Below are positions 1-13,000 of a stretch of DNA of 64,000 nucleotides, in pieces. How positions within the stretch are numbered: the stretch's first letter is position 1; each line of letters opens with the position of its first letter. The notes under the pieces are model-generated. The model saw only the letters and a program-made list of their open reading frames with translations, did no database searches and had not been told where the DNA came from. Position numbers and translations under genes: made by a program. The stretch comes from Symbiodinium natans (lineage: Eukaryota > Sar > Dinophyceae > Suessiales > Symbiodiniaceae), in NCBI GenBank assembly GCA_905221605.1, contig CAJNDS010000558.1, forward strand, positions 62,001 through 126,000. Direction: 5' to 3'.

Positions 1-363
1 ACCCTAAACCCTAGACCCTAACAGGTACCTCGAATGGTAGAATGTCTGTCAAACGCACTTCCTCAAGATGGACCTAAGGTTGTGAAAGTGATCTGCACCC
101 ATCGCAGCTCCCACATGTTGGCTGAGTGTTGGCACTGTCTAGGGGTTCAGAGTTAGGGTTCAGGGTTCGGGGTTTAGGGGGGCTTGAGCCTCGCGTTTGA
201 CTCGGGCTCCCTGTCAAGCAAACGCCGAACGCAAGGTTCTTAATAGAGGGGGGTTTTCAAGGCGGGCATGTAACCCCAGGTCCCCTAGTACTCCCCACTA
301 CTCCCTAAGGCTCCCTAAGCTTCCCTGAGGTTCCCTAGGTACCTACCCCCCATGAAACCCCCC

Positions 364-441
364 CCCAACCCTAAACCCTAAACCCTAAACCCTAAACCCC
401 AAACCCTAAACCCTAAACCCCAAAACCCCAAACCCTAAACA
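364..441 (-). repeat. Telomeric array (CCCTAAA/CCCCAAA)
   Basis: Imperfect array next to the left edge. Bases 1-25 are also telomere-like, but the array is degenerate and is no proof of a chromosome end. Confidence 0.9.
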
Positions 442-481
442 CTGAGACTCTCTTAAGAACCCTCTGAGTAGACCCCCGGGC

Positions 482-552
482 CCGCTCGATCTTCTCGTCT
501 CCCGTGTAGCAGTTGAGCCTCTGGCACCTGGCATCCAGGAAGAATGTTCCCC
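482..552 (-). CDS. Probable exon, gene unknown
   Basis: Open minus-strand island between two telomeric arrays. The acceptor AG is supplied by the TTAGGG edge and the donor by GC. The peptide contains FFLDARCQRLNCYTGDEKIE, a typical coding mix. Function not recognised. Confidence 0.35.
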
Positions 553-748
553 TAACCCTAAACCCTAAACCCTAAACCCTAAACCCGAAAAACCCTAAAC
601 CCCAAACCCTAAACCCCAAACCCTGAACCTTAAAGCCTGAACCCTGAACCCTGAACCTTCAGGGCTTAGAGGTTTATGGAGCAGTTCGCAAACAAAGGCA
701 GGGGGCCGAGGCACTGAGGCACCTCCCCAAATTTTAGGGCTTGGGTTT

Positions 749-826
749 TTGGGCTTAGGGTTTAAGGGTTTAAGGGTTTAAGGGTTTAAGGGTTTAAGGG
801 TTTAAGGGTTTAAGGGTTTTAGGGTG
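749..826 (+). repeat. 8-base telomere-like array (TTTAAGGG)n
   Basis: About nine units of an 8-base variant, homogeneous, flanked by unique sequence. Confidence 0.9.
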
Positions 827-2178
827 TTAGTTGCCTTGCATTTGTTGCTTGGGTGTTGCATGGATGTAGCGTTTGGAGTTTAAAGGGACTCTTGTGGTTT
901 AGGACATGCCTATGGCACGTTGAATAGAGGTCTTAAGCTGGTAGAGCACGTCAGTGGGCAGAGGGTACCTTGGTAACCCAGTTGTAAGTGTAGTTTGCAC
1001 CCACCTCGAAGCCCCTTAAGTACCCTAACAGGGTTATCATTGCGTTATAAGTACAGTTATACTTGGGCTACTAACTCCAAGAAAAGGGTGGGGAAAGCAT
1101 AGGATCGCGTAGCTAAACGTTGCATCGACCTGGTCTTGCCTTCGACAGCCGACACAGCAAGCTGATGTGCGAATCGCAGCACTAGTGTTCTACTCTATGA
1201 AAACCTCAAAACCAAACGCCCTTAAACCCCCCCCCAAACCCGAAACCTGCAACCCTGAACCCTGAACCCTGGACCCCGACAACAAAGCAGCCAGCCTTCC
1301 TCCCTCGCCTTGGGCGCACAAACGCTTCAGAAGCTGGGCTCGAAGCACAAAACCATCCATGGAGTTCGGAGTTTAGCGTTTAGGAACCCTAAATCCTAAA
1401 CCCTAAAGGGCTTAAGCCCAAAAGTCTAAGTTGTAGGGCCCAGCAAGCCTGAAATGCGGCCATGTTCCCAATTCTTCTTGGGCGCAGTGCCTGTCTTTGG
1501 GTAATGGAACCTCAAAAAGGGAAAAAGGCTACGCTGTGCATCCAAGTACGGTTTAGGGTTTAGGGTTTAGGATTTAGGATTTAGGGTTTAGGGTTTAGGG
1601 TTTAGGGTTTAGTGTTTAGGGTTTAGGGCTGGGGCGTTGGCAAGAGGAGTTGCTGCCAAGTGGCCCATGACGCAGTGAATCCTCGGCTGCACCGGGCTGC
1701 ATTTCTCTGCGAAAGAGTTGCAGGGATCTAATACTACTTTAGGGTTTAGGGTCCCAATCTAAACCCTAAACCCTAAACCCGAAGCCCTGAGCCTTGAAGC
1801 CTAAACCCCCTAAGGAGTGCAGGGTGCAGGTTTGTTTCAGGGCTAGGGTTCAGGCCCCCATCCTCGCAAAAAAACCCTAAACCATAAACCCGAAACCTAA
1901 ATCCTTTTTGGCACACCCACCTGCAAACAAAAACAACAGAGAAAAGCTCTAGGAACACTGAAGCAGCTTCCACTCTGGGCTCTTTTGGTGTTTCAAGCTG
2001 AACATCCAAGTCTTCACAGGCTCGAGATTCTCAGAACCTTCAAACCCGAAGCCTCTTACCAGCCCTTACCCACCAACCCTAAACTCCTCAACCCTACAAC
2101 CCTAGAACCCTCCCTGGCCTCCTCCGCCCATCTACGAGTATTTGCTTCAGAACCCCCCAAAAACCAATGTAATAGTCC

Positions 2179-2545
<367 letters not shown>

Positions 2546-2650
2546 ATAAACTAAACCCCAAACCCTAAACCCTAAACCCTAAACCCTAAACACTAAACCC
2601 TAAAGGGCCTAGAGGGGTTCTTAAGCAAATGAGGGGGGGGGGGGGGGTTC

Positions 2651-2743
2651 TCAGAAGGCAAGTCGTAGTCTGACGATGTTGCCGGGCATCTGCTGCCCCT
2701 CCGCTTCCTTCTCAAACTTGATGGACTTTGCCAGCTTCGAGGC
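2651..2743 (-). CDS. Terminal exon, gene unknown (or gene A continuation)
   Basis: Thirty codons plus TGA after an AAG acceptor. The peptide starts ASKLAKSIKFEKEAEG and ends VRLRLAF. Base composition and residue mix look coding, and it sits between a G run and a drifted telomeric array. Either the alternative end of gene A or the last exon of another minus-strand gene. Confidence 0.45.
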   Translation of the reverse strand, partial: ASKLAKSIKFEKEAEGQQMPGNIVRLRLAF

Positions 2744-3548
2744 CTTGTCGAGGTTTGGGGTTTGGGGTTTGGGGTTTGGGGTTTGGGGTTTAGGGTTTAG
2801 GGTTCAGGGTTTAGGGTTTAGGGTTTAGGGCTTAGGGCTTAGGGCTTAGGCTTAGGGCTTAGGGTTTAGGGTTTCGGGTTTAAAGGGTTAAAAGGTTTTG
2901 AGGGTTCAAGGTTTAAGTTTAACGGTTCAGGGTTCAGGGTTTGGGGTTCAGGGTTTAAAGGTTCAGGGCTTAAAGGGCTCAGGGTTTAAAGGTTCAGGGT
3001 TTAGGATTCAGGGTTTGGGGCGGACGGGACGCTCATGCAAGTCCCTTGCCCCCCCCCCCCCCCCAAGAAAGGACGAAGCATAAGCGGATCGACTACTGGA
3101 TTCGGGGTTTACTTAGGTTTTAGGGTTTAGGGTTGCTTCCAAGGTTCGGGGGTGCGGGCTTTCGAGTCACGCGCTGCAGCTCCGCCTTTTTTACATGTTT
3201 CATTTGGGGCCGTGAGCCGCGTTTCTGCGCTCACCGGCCTCAGTCGTTTCTACACCCTCAGCACAAACTGAACGAGCCCAACTTTAGGGTTTAGGGTTTA
3301 GGGCTTAGGGTTTAGGGTTTAGGGTTTTGAGAGTCTCTGCTGTCGGCCGCGGCAAGTCGCAGATGGCACATCACAGAGTCTTTGTGCGGTGCCACTTGGC
3401 AATGTTCATTCAGCTCCCACGCCTTTGCTCATCTACGCAGTCCCCAAGCATCCAGAGCATCCAACTGAAAGAATGTATGTTCAAAAGCTGCTGTGAAGCT
3501 TCGTTTGGAGACATGGCCCTCCTTATATGTCTTGGCGCTTGGACTCTT

Positions 3549-3660
3549 CCCAAAGGATCCATGTACCTATATAGTATATACTTGGGCCTTAAAGGGGTTT
3601 CCATATAGTATAGCTTTAGGGCCCAAGAATATACTATTATAGGTACATGGATCCTTTGGG
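3549..3660. repeat. P1 palindromic (MITE-like) element
   Basis: 112 bp; arms CCCAAAGGATCCATGTACC and its reverse complement, with TATAGTATATACTTGGGCC-like inner arms. Intact reference copy. Confidence 0.9.
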
Positions 3661-3804
3661 TTTAGGGGGTGACTGCAAATTCTGGAAGCCTGTGCCACTT
3701 TGTGGCCAGACCTCAGGCCTCCCCAAGCAATTCTGGGCTTGGCGTTTACTTGCAAGCCCAGTAACACATAACACAATAAGGGCACCTTTTTTTGGTTGGT
3801 TACT

Positions 3805-3907
3805 ACCCTAAACCCTAAACCCTAAACCCTAAACCCTAAACCCTAAACCCTAAACCCTAAACCCCAAGCGCTAAACCCGAAACCCGAAACCCTAAACCCT
3901 AAACCCT
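3805..3907 (-). repeat. Telomeric array truncating a palindromic element
   Basis: CCCTAAA array beginning immediately after GGTTGGTTACTA. That is the middle of a short repeat whose fuller copies lie at 15731-15843 and 6949-7036; the second half is missing. Confidence 0.85.
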
Positions 3908-3966
3908 ACCGGGACATGGTTGGGTGAAAACAAGATACGTCAGGGCTCTGCCGGTGGATACAGCCC

Positions 3967-4011
3967 TCACATTTCCTTCGCCATCTTCTCCAGCTGATCG
4001 ATTAACATGTC
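3967..4011 (-). CDS. Gene A last exon: DMLIDQLEKMAKEM and stop
   Basis: Fifteen codons after a CTGCAG acceptor, ending in TGA, phase 0 with the previous exon. A GTGAGG donor overlaps the stop, so it might instead splice onward. Downstream open islands at 3238 and 2743-2651 could then be the true C-terminus. The peptide is helical and not conserved in the family. Confidence 0.55.
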   Translation of the reverse strand, partial: DMLIDQLEKMAKEM

Positions 4012-7000
4012 CTGCAGTGAGGACATGGGATATGGGGTTTAGGGTTTAGGGTTTAGGTTGTCGTAGGGGACCCCAGACCACCAAATAGTAGGGGGCCCTG
4101 ATAATAAGGACCCCAAATGAGGTACCCCTAATGTCGGAAGCCCCTCGATGTGTGGCGTTAAATTATTGGGTATAGTTGCCTTTCGTAGACCCTGCTACGG
4201 TACATATCGACCAGTCTCACGGGGGCTAAAGGAGGAGTGGACATGCAACCTCCGTACTCAGAGTGCACGACTGTGTACATAGTCAGCTCCAACAAACCTT
4301 TGCCGCATGGGTTACGTATGTATGTTGGGATTAGGGCTTTATAGGCTGTGGATCGGGATGTTCCCTTTTATACTAACAGTCTTGATTAGGGATTATCGTA
4401 CCCCTAGTCTACTCCCGATTAAGGACTGTTCGCATAAGGGGGACCATCCCAAGCCTTGGAGTGTGTGGTGTATAGGGTTTGGCGGGACATCCATGTGTGA
4501 AGTGGAGTTGTGGAAGGGCCTTCCAAACCCTAAACCCTAAACCCTAAACCCTAAACCCTAAACCCTAAACCCTAAACCCTAAACCCTAAACCCTAAGAGT
4601 TAGGGGTCGAAAAAAAAGCTGCTGAATCGGTTATCGACTTAAAAGGGCTCCATAGTTCGAAACCCTAAATCCTCAACGGTCCCTGAGGTGGGGTTATTCG
4701 AAAATAAGGGACCCCCGATATGTATTCCCAAATAGTAGAAAATTCCCTGAAACAAAGAAACCCAACAAGGTACCCTTAATTTCGGAAACGCCTGGTAACC
4801 CTAAACCTAAACCTTAAACTTTGTGCTTCCAGAAATCCTGAAGCAGGACGTGCCTCAACCCTGAAAACAACCATTTGGGGTACCTTCTTGGGGTCCTTAT
4901 TATGAGAGAATCCTATTTGGGGGTTTATTCTAGGGGCCCCCTATTATCGTAAACCCCCACATGCGCCTACACCCATAAACCCCTAAACCCCTAAACCCCT
5001 AAGCCCTACACCCTAAAACCTAAACCCTAAACCCTAAACAAACTCAACCCACCCCACAGAAACAGTAAACCCTCCCACACCGAGCTCAGATTTGAAGAGC
5101 TGGGGGTTCAAAACTGAAGCCCTCTAAGCCCGCATGGGGTTTAGGGTTGGGGGTTGAGGGTTTAGGGTTTAGGGTTTAGGGGTTAGGGTTTAGGGTTAGG
5201 ACATCGGAACTGCTCGGGTCGTGCTGGGCCGGCTTCTGGATCCCAGGACCTCGAAGCTGCGGGGAACCGTGCACTTCGTTAGGGTTTAGGGTTTAGTTTA
5301 GGGTTTAGGGTTTAGGGTTTAGGGTTTAGGGTTTAGGGTTTAGGGTTTAGGGTTTAGGGTTTAGGGTTTAGGTTTCAGGGTTTAGGCTTTAGGCTTTAGG
5401 GTGTAGGGTTTGGGGCTTAGGGTTCAGGGTTTAGGGTTTTCTGGTTTTAGGGTTGTAGGGATTGGGGGTTTGGGGGTTCAGGGTTTAGGCTTTTGGGGTT
5501 TCAGGGTTTCGGGTTGTAGGGATTAGGGGTTTCGGATGTAGGTTTCATTCGTGCTGTAGGGGTTTATGGGGTTTTGGGGTCGTAGGGCCCATGACATGAA
5601 AGAGATGCAGACTTGGCTGCACTTAGCAGGGTAGCTATGACTCTAACTTTAGCTGCCTCAGTAAGAAACCCAATAAAAAGGCGAAGGATCTAAAGTTATA
5701 CAGTACAGCACCGCAGAGTAGATCGATTTCGGAGTTTAGGGTTCAGGGTTTAGGGCGTTGGGGTGTTGGAATTTCGACCCCTCGGATCAGAGCTTGGGGC
5801 CTGGTTTAGGGTTTAGGGTTTAGGGTTTGGGGTTTAGGGTTTAGGGTTTGAGGCGAACCCGTAAGCCCTAGACCCTAAACAGCAAAAACCAACGCCAACA
5901 ATGATAAGGATCCCATAGTACGATTCGACGTGGACCTTGCAATTTTACTGCAAAAGAAGTCTAAACAAGGACACTTACACCCAATACTGAAGGTCCATAT
6001 ATACACTATCCCAAGGTCCTGCGAAGATGGACGGGTGCGAGAAAGAGAGCGGGAGGGAGAGGGAGAGAGAGACAGAGAAAGAGCGAAAAAGAGAGAGCGA
6101 GAGAGAGAGCCTAAAGGAGAGGGAGCAGGAGAGGGACAGATTCCGAGGCAGAGGGAGGCGGCGGAAGAGAAAGACAAGAGAGATAGAGAGACAGACATAC
6201 CCCAAATGAGAAGGAAACAACCGCATTGCCCGAAAGAGAACAAAGGGAGTACTTAGAAACCTCACCGAGAGATGCTGGGAGTCGCGCTGGATTTGCAGTC
6301 GCTGTCAACCATTCCGCGCCCTAGGATTTCGGAATCACTTTTTTTTTTTTTTTTGGGGGGGGGGGGGGACGTTGCTCTCTTCGGGTTGTTGCATGGTCCC
6401 TCAGATGGCTCGCAGTAGGCAGCATCTCTGGTCGGCATGCGGCTGGAGGATGAGAAGGACATGCTCTTTGGACAAACCCTAAACCCTACACCCTATAAAC
6501 CCAAACCCTAAGCCCTGACCCTAAACGCTAAACGCTAAACGCTAAACCCTAAACCCTAAACCCCAAACTCTAAACCCTAAACCCTGACCGCAAACGCCAA
6601 ACGCCAAACCCTAAACCCTAAACCCTAAGCCCGTAGCCTGATCCCGGTTACACTGCTGAGCATCCCCCAAGCTGCTTCAACGAAGAAGCCGCACAAGGCC
6701 CCGAAGAGCTCAACGCATCTATACTTGGAGGTTCAGGGTACTTATAGCCCAATTATAAGTTTAGGGTTTAGGGTTTAGGGTTTAGGGTTTAGGGTTTAGG
6801 GTTTAGGGTTTAGGGTTAATTAGGGTTTAGGGTTAGGGTTTAAGGTTTGGGGCCCAATGATAAGTGTAGTTATGGGTTATAAGTACACTCACAAGTGGGT
6901 TACGAAGTACCCTGAACCTGCAAGTGGAGCATGGGGAAGCTATACTTGCTAGCCCAGTAACCATTGTTGGGGTTGGCTACTTTATACGGGAACCCAGAGC

Positions 7001-10000
7001 CAAAATAATGGTAAAGGGTACACCTGGGCTGCCAAGTGTATAGATATATGTATATATACACATAATATATATATATATGTATATCTTTATTTATTAATTT
7101 ACTCATCTATTCATAGATTCATTTATTCACTTCCCTGAATTAGGGTCCGTTTTGTGCAATTTATAGAACTCACCATGTCTATCCACATCTTTTTCTGTTT
7201 AAAAGGTACGCCTAAACCACAAAACCCTAAATGCCTAAACCCCCCCCCCCCCCCCGGCCCCAAACGTTGATTTATGTTCCTGCTCTGAATCCTGAACCCT
7301 AAGCCCTCAATAATAACCCTGCAGCCCCCCCCCCCCCCCCCCCCTCCCCCCCCCCCCCCCCTCGCCCTCACTAGTGAGGACCTCAACTTGGATCGAGGGG
7401 CGGATCTGAGATACCAGATCACCAACGGCCCCGACCTCAGCAAGGGCCCTAGGCACCCCTTTTGCGCCCCCTTCGGGTACTGTATACGCTTCGGGTTTAG
7501 GGTATGTAGGGGGTAGAGTTTTGGGCTTAGGAGATTTAGGCTTTAGGGTCGAGGGCTCAGCATTTACTGACTCATACTTTAAACACTTAACTTAGAAAAC
7601 TAATGATGCACAGGTTTTCCTTGAGAGAAAGAAAGAAACTTGAAAGTTATCAGTTATCCATCCCAAAGCACAGCCGGACAACACCCGGCTTACATTGTGA
7701 AGGGATGACAGGAGCAAGCCTTCAAGACGAGCCGCCTTCTGATCCTCAGATCTTACATAGCCCTCAACCCATCTCAAGCCGAGCTTAACACTAATGCGCC
7801 CCAAAACTAGCTTGGAAAAACAAAAAGCTGGTCGCCCCACCCCCCAACGCCTAAACCCTGAACATCTAAGCCCCTGAGCCGACAAATTTCGGGCCAGGAG
7901 CTCGAACGAACTGAACCCGACAGATGGCTGGGATCTGTGTACCTTTAGGGTTTAGGGTTTAGGGTTTAGGGTTTAGGGTTTAGGGTTTAGGGTTTAGGGT
8001 TTAGGGTTTAGGGTTTAGGGACTTGGCGGTATGCAGGCCGCCCCAGCCCCCTCCCAGGGTGAGGCTCCAGAGATACCCAAATGAGGATCCAGCAAGGAAT
8101 ACCGGGGTCCCTTTTGGGGGTAAGCCTAAAACCCTAAAGCCCAAAAACCCTAAAACCCCAAAACCCTCACACCCAAAACCCTAAACCCCTAAAACCCTAA
8201 AGCCCTAAACCCCAAAACCCTGAAACCCTAAAACACTAAAACCCCAAACCCCGCCGTGTTCTGAGGATGTGGCGCTGCTGTCGAGGAAGACCGTGCTAGA
8301 CTTGCTGCCCGAGGATATGTCCTGCAGCTTCTGCAGGGTTCATGGCTGAGGGCTGGGGGGGGGGGGGGGGGGGGGGGGGGTTAAGGTTTGGTTTAGGGTT
8401 TAGGGTTAGGGTTTAGGGTTTAGGGGGTTTAGGGTTTAGGGTTTAGGGTTTAGGGTTTAGGGTTTAGGGTTTAGGGTTTAGGGTTTAGGGTTTAGGGTTT
8501 AGGGTTTAGGGTTTAGGGTCTAGGGGGGGCGGGGGGGGGGGAGAGATGCTTGCTTCCCTTGTCGTGAGTCTCATCGGAGCTGTGTCCTTTCAAGGGGGGT
8601 TCACGAACCAAAAACCCTAACACCCGAAACCCAAAACACTATGAAGGGTTTGGCGCGTGCACCCGGCCAAAGAAAACCGATGTCCTGAACAAGAGCATTA
8701 TCTAAGAATAGTTCAACATACCCCACACATACCCCTGAACCCCAATGGTTGAGAATTTCAATTTCCTTTAAGGGTATGCCCAGGAAGTATGTGGAATATT
8801 GCTTAGACATTAGACCTAGTGGCGTGAACCCTACACCCTAAACCCCAAACCCTAAACCCTACACCCTACCCTAAACTGCAGCTGAGCGTTCCGGCATTGG
8901 AAGCACGCCCAAGCCTCCAACACAGAAGATCTCAATCCTAAACCCGAAGACCCCTATGCCCCCACCCCCCTCTGAGCCCGGCGCCCTCAGCGTCTCATAG
9001 TACCTTTAGGGTTTAGGGTTTAGCGTCTAGGGTTTAGGGTTTATGGTTTAGGGTTTAGGATTTAGGGGTTGGGGTTTTCAGGCAGGTAGGGCTCAGCCTG
9101 AAAATCAAATTGAGCTGTGCTACATGGACTGCTACATCTAGTTCCCTTTTCAGGGGTTCCTACTTGATGTGCATCTGTTGTGAATACATATACATATATA
9201 AAAGAAACTATCAATGAAAGATAGGTATCCCAACAGCGGAGCCAAACTATGGGGTTCAGCTACTATAGGGGCCTTAATAATTTCAAGGGGCATTTTTTCT
9301 TGGGGGGGGGGGAGAGAGACGGGGGTTCTGATAGTATCTTTTATGTGAGGGACCACACACGGGAATTCCGTTTCCTCATGTTTCTTCCAAGCGCTTTTTG
9401 AGGGTGTAAGGCCTTAGGTTCTTTGGGCCCAAACGTCCGCCTCCGACTCTCGGAGCTCGGGCAATTATCTTCGTTGCTGAGTTCATAAAAGCCCCCCCCC
9501 CCCCCCCCAAAAGGTATTGCTTAATGTTTAGGAGGGTTTAGGGTTTCTCAAAAAGTGTAAAAGTGTACTCATTCAGCTACTAAGGTATGCCTGGAGTGGC
9601 CCAACGGGCTGTCACGAGACGAAGAGATGCGGATTTCTCGGGTTTAATGATAGGGTTGAAAGGGCACACTATAGGGTTTACAGGGGCTTATAGGGTCTAG
9701 AGGGCAGTTTGGAGGGGGTTTAGGGCGTTTAGAGGACTTATAGGTTTATGCCGTATAATAGGGTATGTGGGGTTTAAGAGGGTATAATTACAGGGTTTAC
9801 AGGGTTTAACAGGGTGGAGGGTTTAATATGGTACACAGGGTTGATAAGGTATTTAGGGTTTACAGGGCTTAATGGGTTTTCCACAGGGTTTAATTGGGTA
9901 TGCAGGGTTTAGAGGGCTTGTAGGGTTTCTCGGGGAAGTAGGGGTTTTAGAGGGGAAGTAGGGTGTTTAGCGTTTACAGGGAGGGTTCAGAAGGTTTGCA

Positions 10001-13000
10001 GGGGTTATAGGGGAAAGGGGGTTTGCGGGCGTGAGGGACCCTCAATGTGGATCCCCAAAGAGTGGGATTCCCCTGCAGTCAGGACCCGATAAAGGTACCC
10101 CTGATTTCGGAAACCCCCCCGGGTGCCAGGTCACTGGGTTACCAGCAGCAAATGTGAGACGGAGTTTGCTGACAGCGTCTCCTCTCTGGTTAGAGGTGGG
10201 TTTAAGGTTTTCGGGTTGAGGGGTTAGGGGTTCGGGTAACTCATCGGGCTTATCGGAAAGATCTGGGCTAGCAGTTTAGGGCTACGACCTGCCACAGACC
10301 CGACTATGCCAGTCAGTGCACGTGAGGCTCGAAGTAGGGCTACAGCAGCCAGAGGGGCATGGAAACAGGCCCAAAGCAACCCTTAGCCGGCTAGCCGAGA
10401 AAGGGGACTCCACCAATATTCAAGGAAACTAGGGCTTAAGGTTTCATCTCCCTGGTGTACGGGGACTAGGAGGTTCATGGTACTTATTATAAGCCCCTTA
10501 AGTGCCCCAATAGGGTTATAAGTACAGTTGCACTTGGTGAATAAGTACCATGAACCTCCAAGTATGACCCCCAACCTTACAGGGTTCAGGGCTTTGGTGG
10601 AGTGACGGGTTTAAGGGGTTTAGGGATTTTTCGGGGTTAGGGGTTGAGGGTTGTGGGGCTCAAGATGTTGAATCTCTAAATCCCCAAAACCTACAGTCAG
10701 ACCCTATACCGTACAAGCCCCCAAATACCACAAAGCCAACAAGCTCCAAAAAAAACCAAAGAAACCCTGCATACCTTATAAACACTGTTGACCCTCTAGG
10801 GCTTCTAGGCTGAAAGGATCTAAAGTAACCACAGCGCACTAACGCTGGGAATGTCATTGCAATGACGAAAGAGCGACCTACCTGGACTCTAAGTTGTAGT
10901 TCCTCCTTCTACATTACGCGGTTGAGTGCTTCGGGTTTACGGGGGTGTAGCAGCCAAGACGTGACGAACTACAAAGGTGGGTACGCTAACTTAGTAGCCC
11001 AGTAACGATATTATAATAAAATCTTACTTTATAACGGAACCTTGAAACAACAAAAGGGAAAAGGGTACCACTGGGCTACCAAGCTAAAGGGTCCAGGTGT
11101 GCATTCAAAAGACCTAACTTGCCTGCACTTAGTAGGGTAGCTATAGATTAAACTCTTAGCTGCCTTAGTAAGAAACCCAATAAACCCAAAAAGGCTAAGG
11201 ATCTAAAGTTACAGTCAAGCACCACACAAATCTAAGCTTCTGATGAATGTTTGATTCTGACCGGCGCAGTAGGGTCTTGAAGATCGCAGATCCTAAGCCG
11301 CAAGGCTCTCGACGAACCTTCCTGCGACACACAGATTCTTGACCGGCCGCCCTTGTATCCTCGTGAAGTTCGGGGTCGTGGAATTATTATCCCGAACTCT
11401 AAAACCTTTGAAAGCCCTAAGCCCTAAACTCCCTAAAGCTCGAGATCCCCACACAAGCCCCTAACCCTAAACCCTAAACCCTAAACCCTAAACCCTAAAC
11501 CCTAAACCCTAAACCCTAAACCCTAAACCCTAAACCCTAAACCCTCTACCCTCTACCCTCTAAACCCCAAAACCCAAACCCTAAACCCACGCACAAGTTC
11601 CCCCAGACTCCTCGGAGCCGAAGGTGACCGCCTCGCGGATTCCGTCAATGATGGCGCGGCGCTGGCGGGCCTGAGCCACTCTCTGCGGAGTCGGGGGGCT
11701 ACATAAACCCTTCGGCTCAAAATTGCCCAAAAGCCTTGTATAAGAAGGCCTGCGGGCCCGAAAAGCCTCAAATAAGGGTCCTTGGCCTTAGGGAAAGAGC
11801 AACTAGAATTATGTACGATAAGATGGGGGTTTCCGATATTCGGGGTACCTCATGAGGGGTGTCGTTTATAAGGGAACCTTGTTTTCAATTTTTGGGTGGG
11901 GTCTATATTCGGGGTAGCGACCGGTTCCCTGCGTCTTGGTCCCTATATCCAAAACCCTAAAACCCCAAACCCTAAAACCCTCAACCCTCAACCCTAAACC
12001 CGAAACCCTACAACCCAAAAACCCTAAACCCGAAAACCCTAAACCCTAAACCTTAGACCCCAAACCGAAAACCCTGAAACCCTGAAACCCTGAAACCCCG
12101 AAACCCCGAAACCCCGAAACCCCGAAACCCCGAAACCCCGAAACCCCGAAACCCTGAAACCCTAAAACCCTAAAACCCTAAAACCCTACAACCCTACAAC
12201 CCTAAAACCCTAAAACCCTAAAACCCTAAAACCCTAAAACCCTAAAACCCTAAACCCCAAACCCTAAACCCCGAACCCTAAACCCTAAACCCTACACCCT
12301 AAACCCTAAACCCCTAAACCCTAAACCTGCAGGCCGAGGTGCGATGCCCTCGCCGGCCAGCTGCGCCGCATCAGCAGAGGCCTCTGCAGCCTCGGAGGTG
12401 ATTCGTAAAAGGGCTGAGGGCTTTAAAAGGGTTTGGAACTCTAAAACTTACGAATAGGGTTTAGGGTTTAGGGTTTAGGGTTTAGGGTTTAGGGTTTAGG
12501 GTTTAGGGTTTAGGGTTTAGGGTTGAGGGTTTAGGGTTTAGGGTTGAGGGTTTTAGCCTTAGCGTTTAGGGTTTAGGGATTACTGTAGGGTTTAAGGTTT
12601 AGGGCTTAGGGTTTTGGGTTTAGGGCGTCGGGTGTAGGGTTTAGGGTCTAGTGTTGAAGGGAGGGGCGCGGTGGTAGGAAGAGTAGTACTCGCTCGAATC
12701 GGGCGAAACAGTCGGCTGTGTGTGGGCAGTTCCACACCGCCTATATAGGAAGATTCCATCAAAGATACTTGGGATCTGAATATGACTTAATTAATATACC
12801 TCAACCAAGGGGTTGGTTCCCTTGTCATTAGTAGAATTCAGGGTCGTAGATGCCCAGATCTGGCTCAAACCGCTTCTATCTAGATAAATAAATAACTACC
12901 CCCCGCTGAAATCCCCACCCTCTAGCACTACATAAACTTTAAACCCAAACCCCAAACCCAAAATAAAGCCTATAACCACCCATGTGACCTTTTCCAGTGC

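Noticed and set aside
1-25. True chromosome end at the left edge
   Set aside because: The telomere-like bases are few and imperfect, and equal or better arrays occur internally in both orientations.
3327-3785. Small ORFs across the P1 element
   Set aside because: They run through the palindromic repeat and telomeric array edges; the same peptides recur at every P1 copy.
5875-6265. Arg/Glu-rich and Ser/Leu-rich ORFs
   Set aside because: Arise from the GA-rich tract on both strands; no other support.
8262-8340. Plus-strand coding island EDVALLSRKTVLDLLP
   Set aside because: The minus strand matches the HIR SKSSTVF segment and keeps splice phase with two neighbours.
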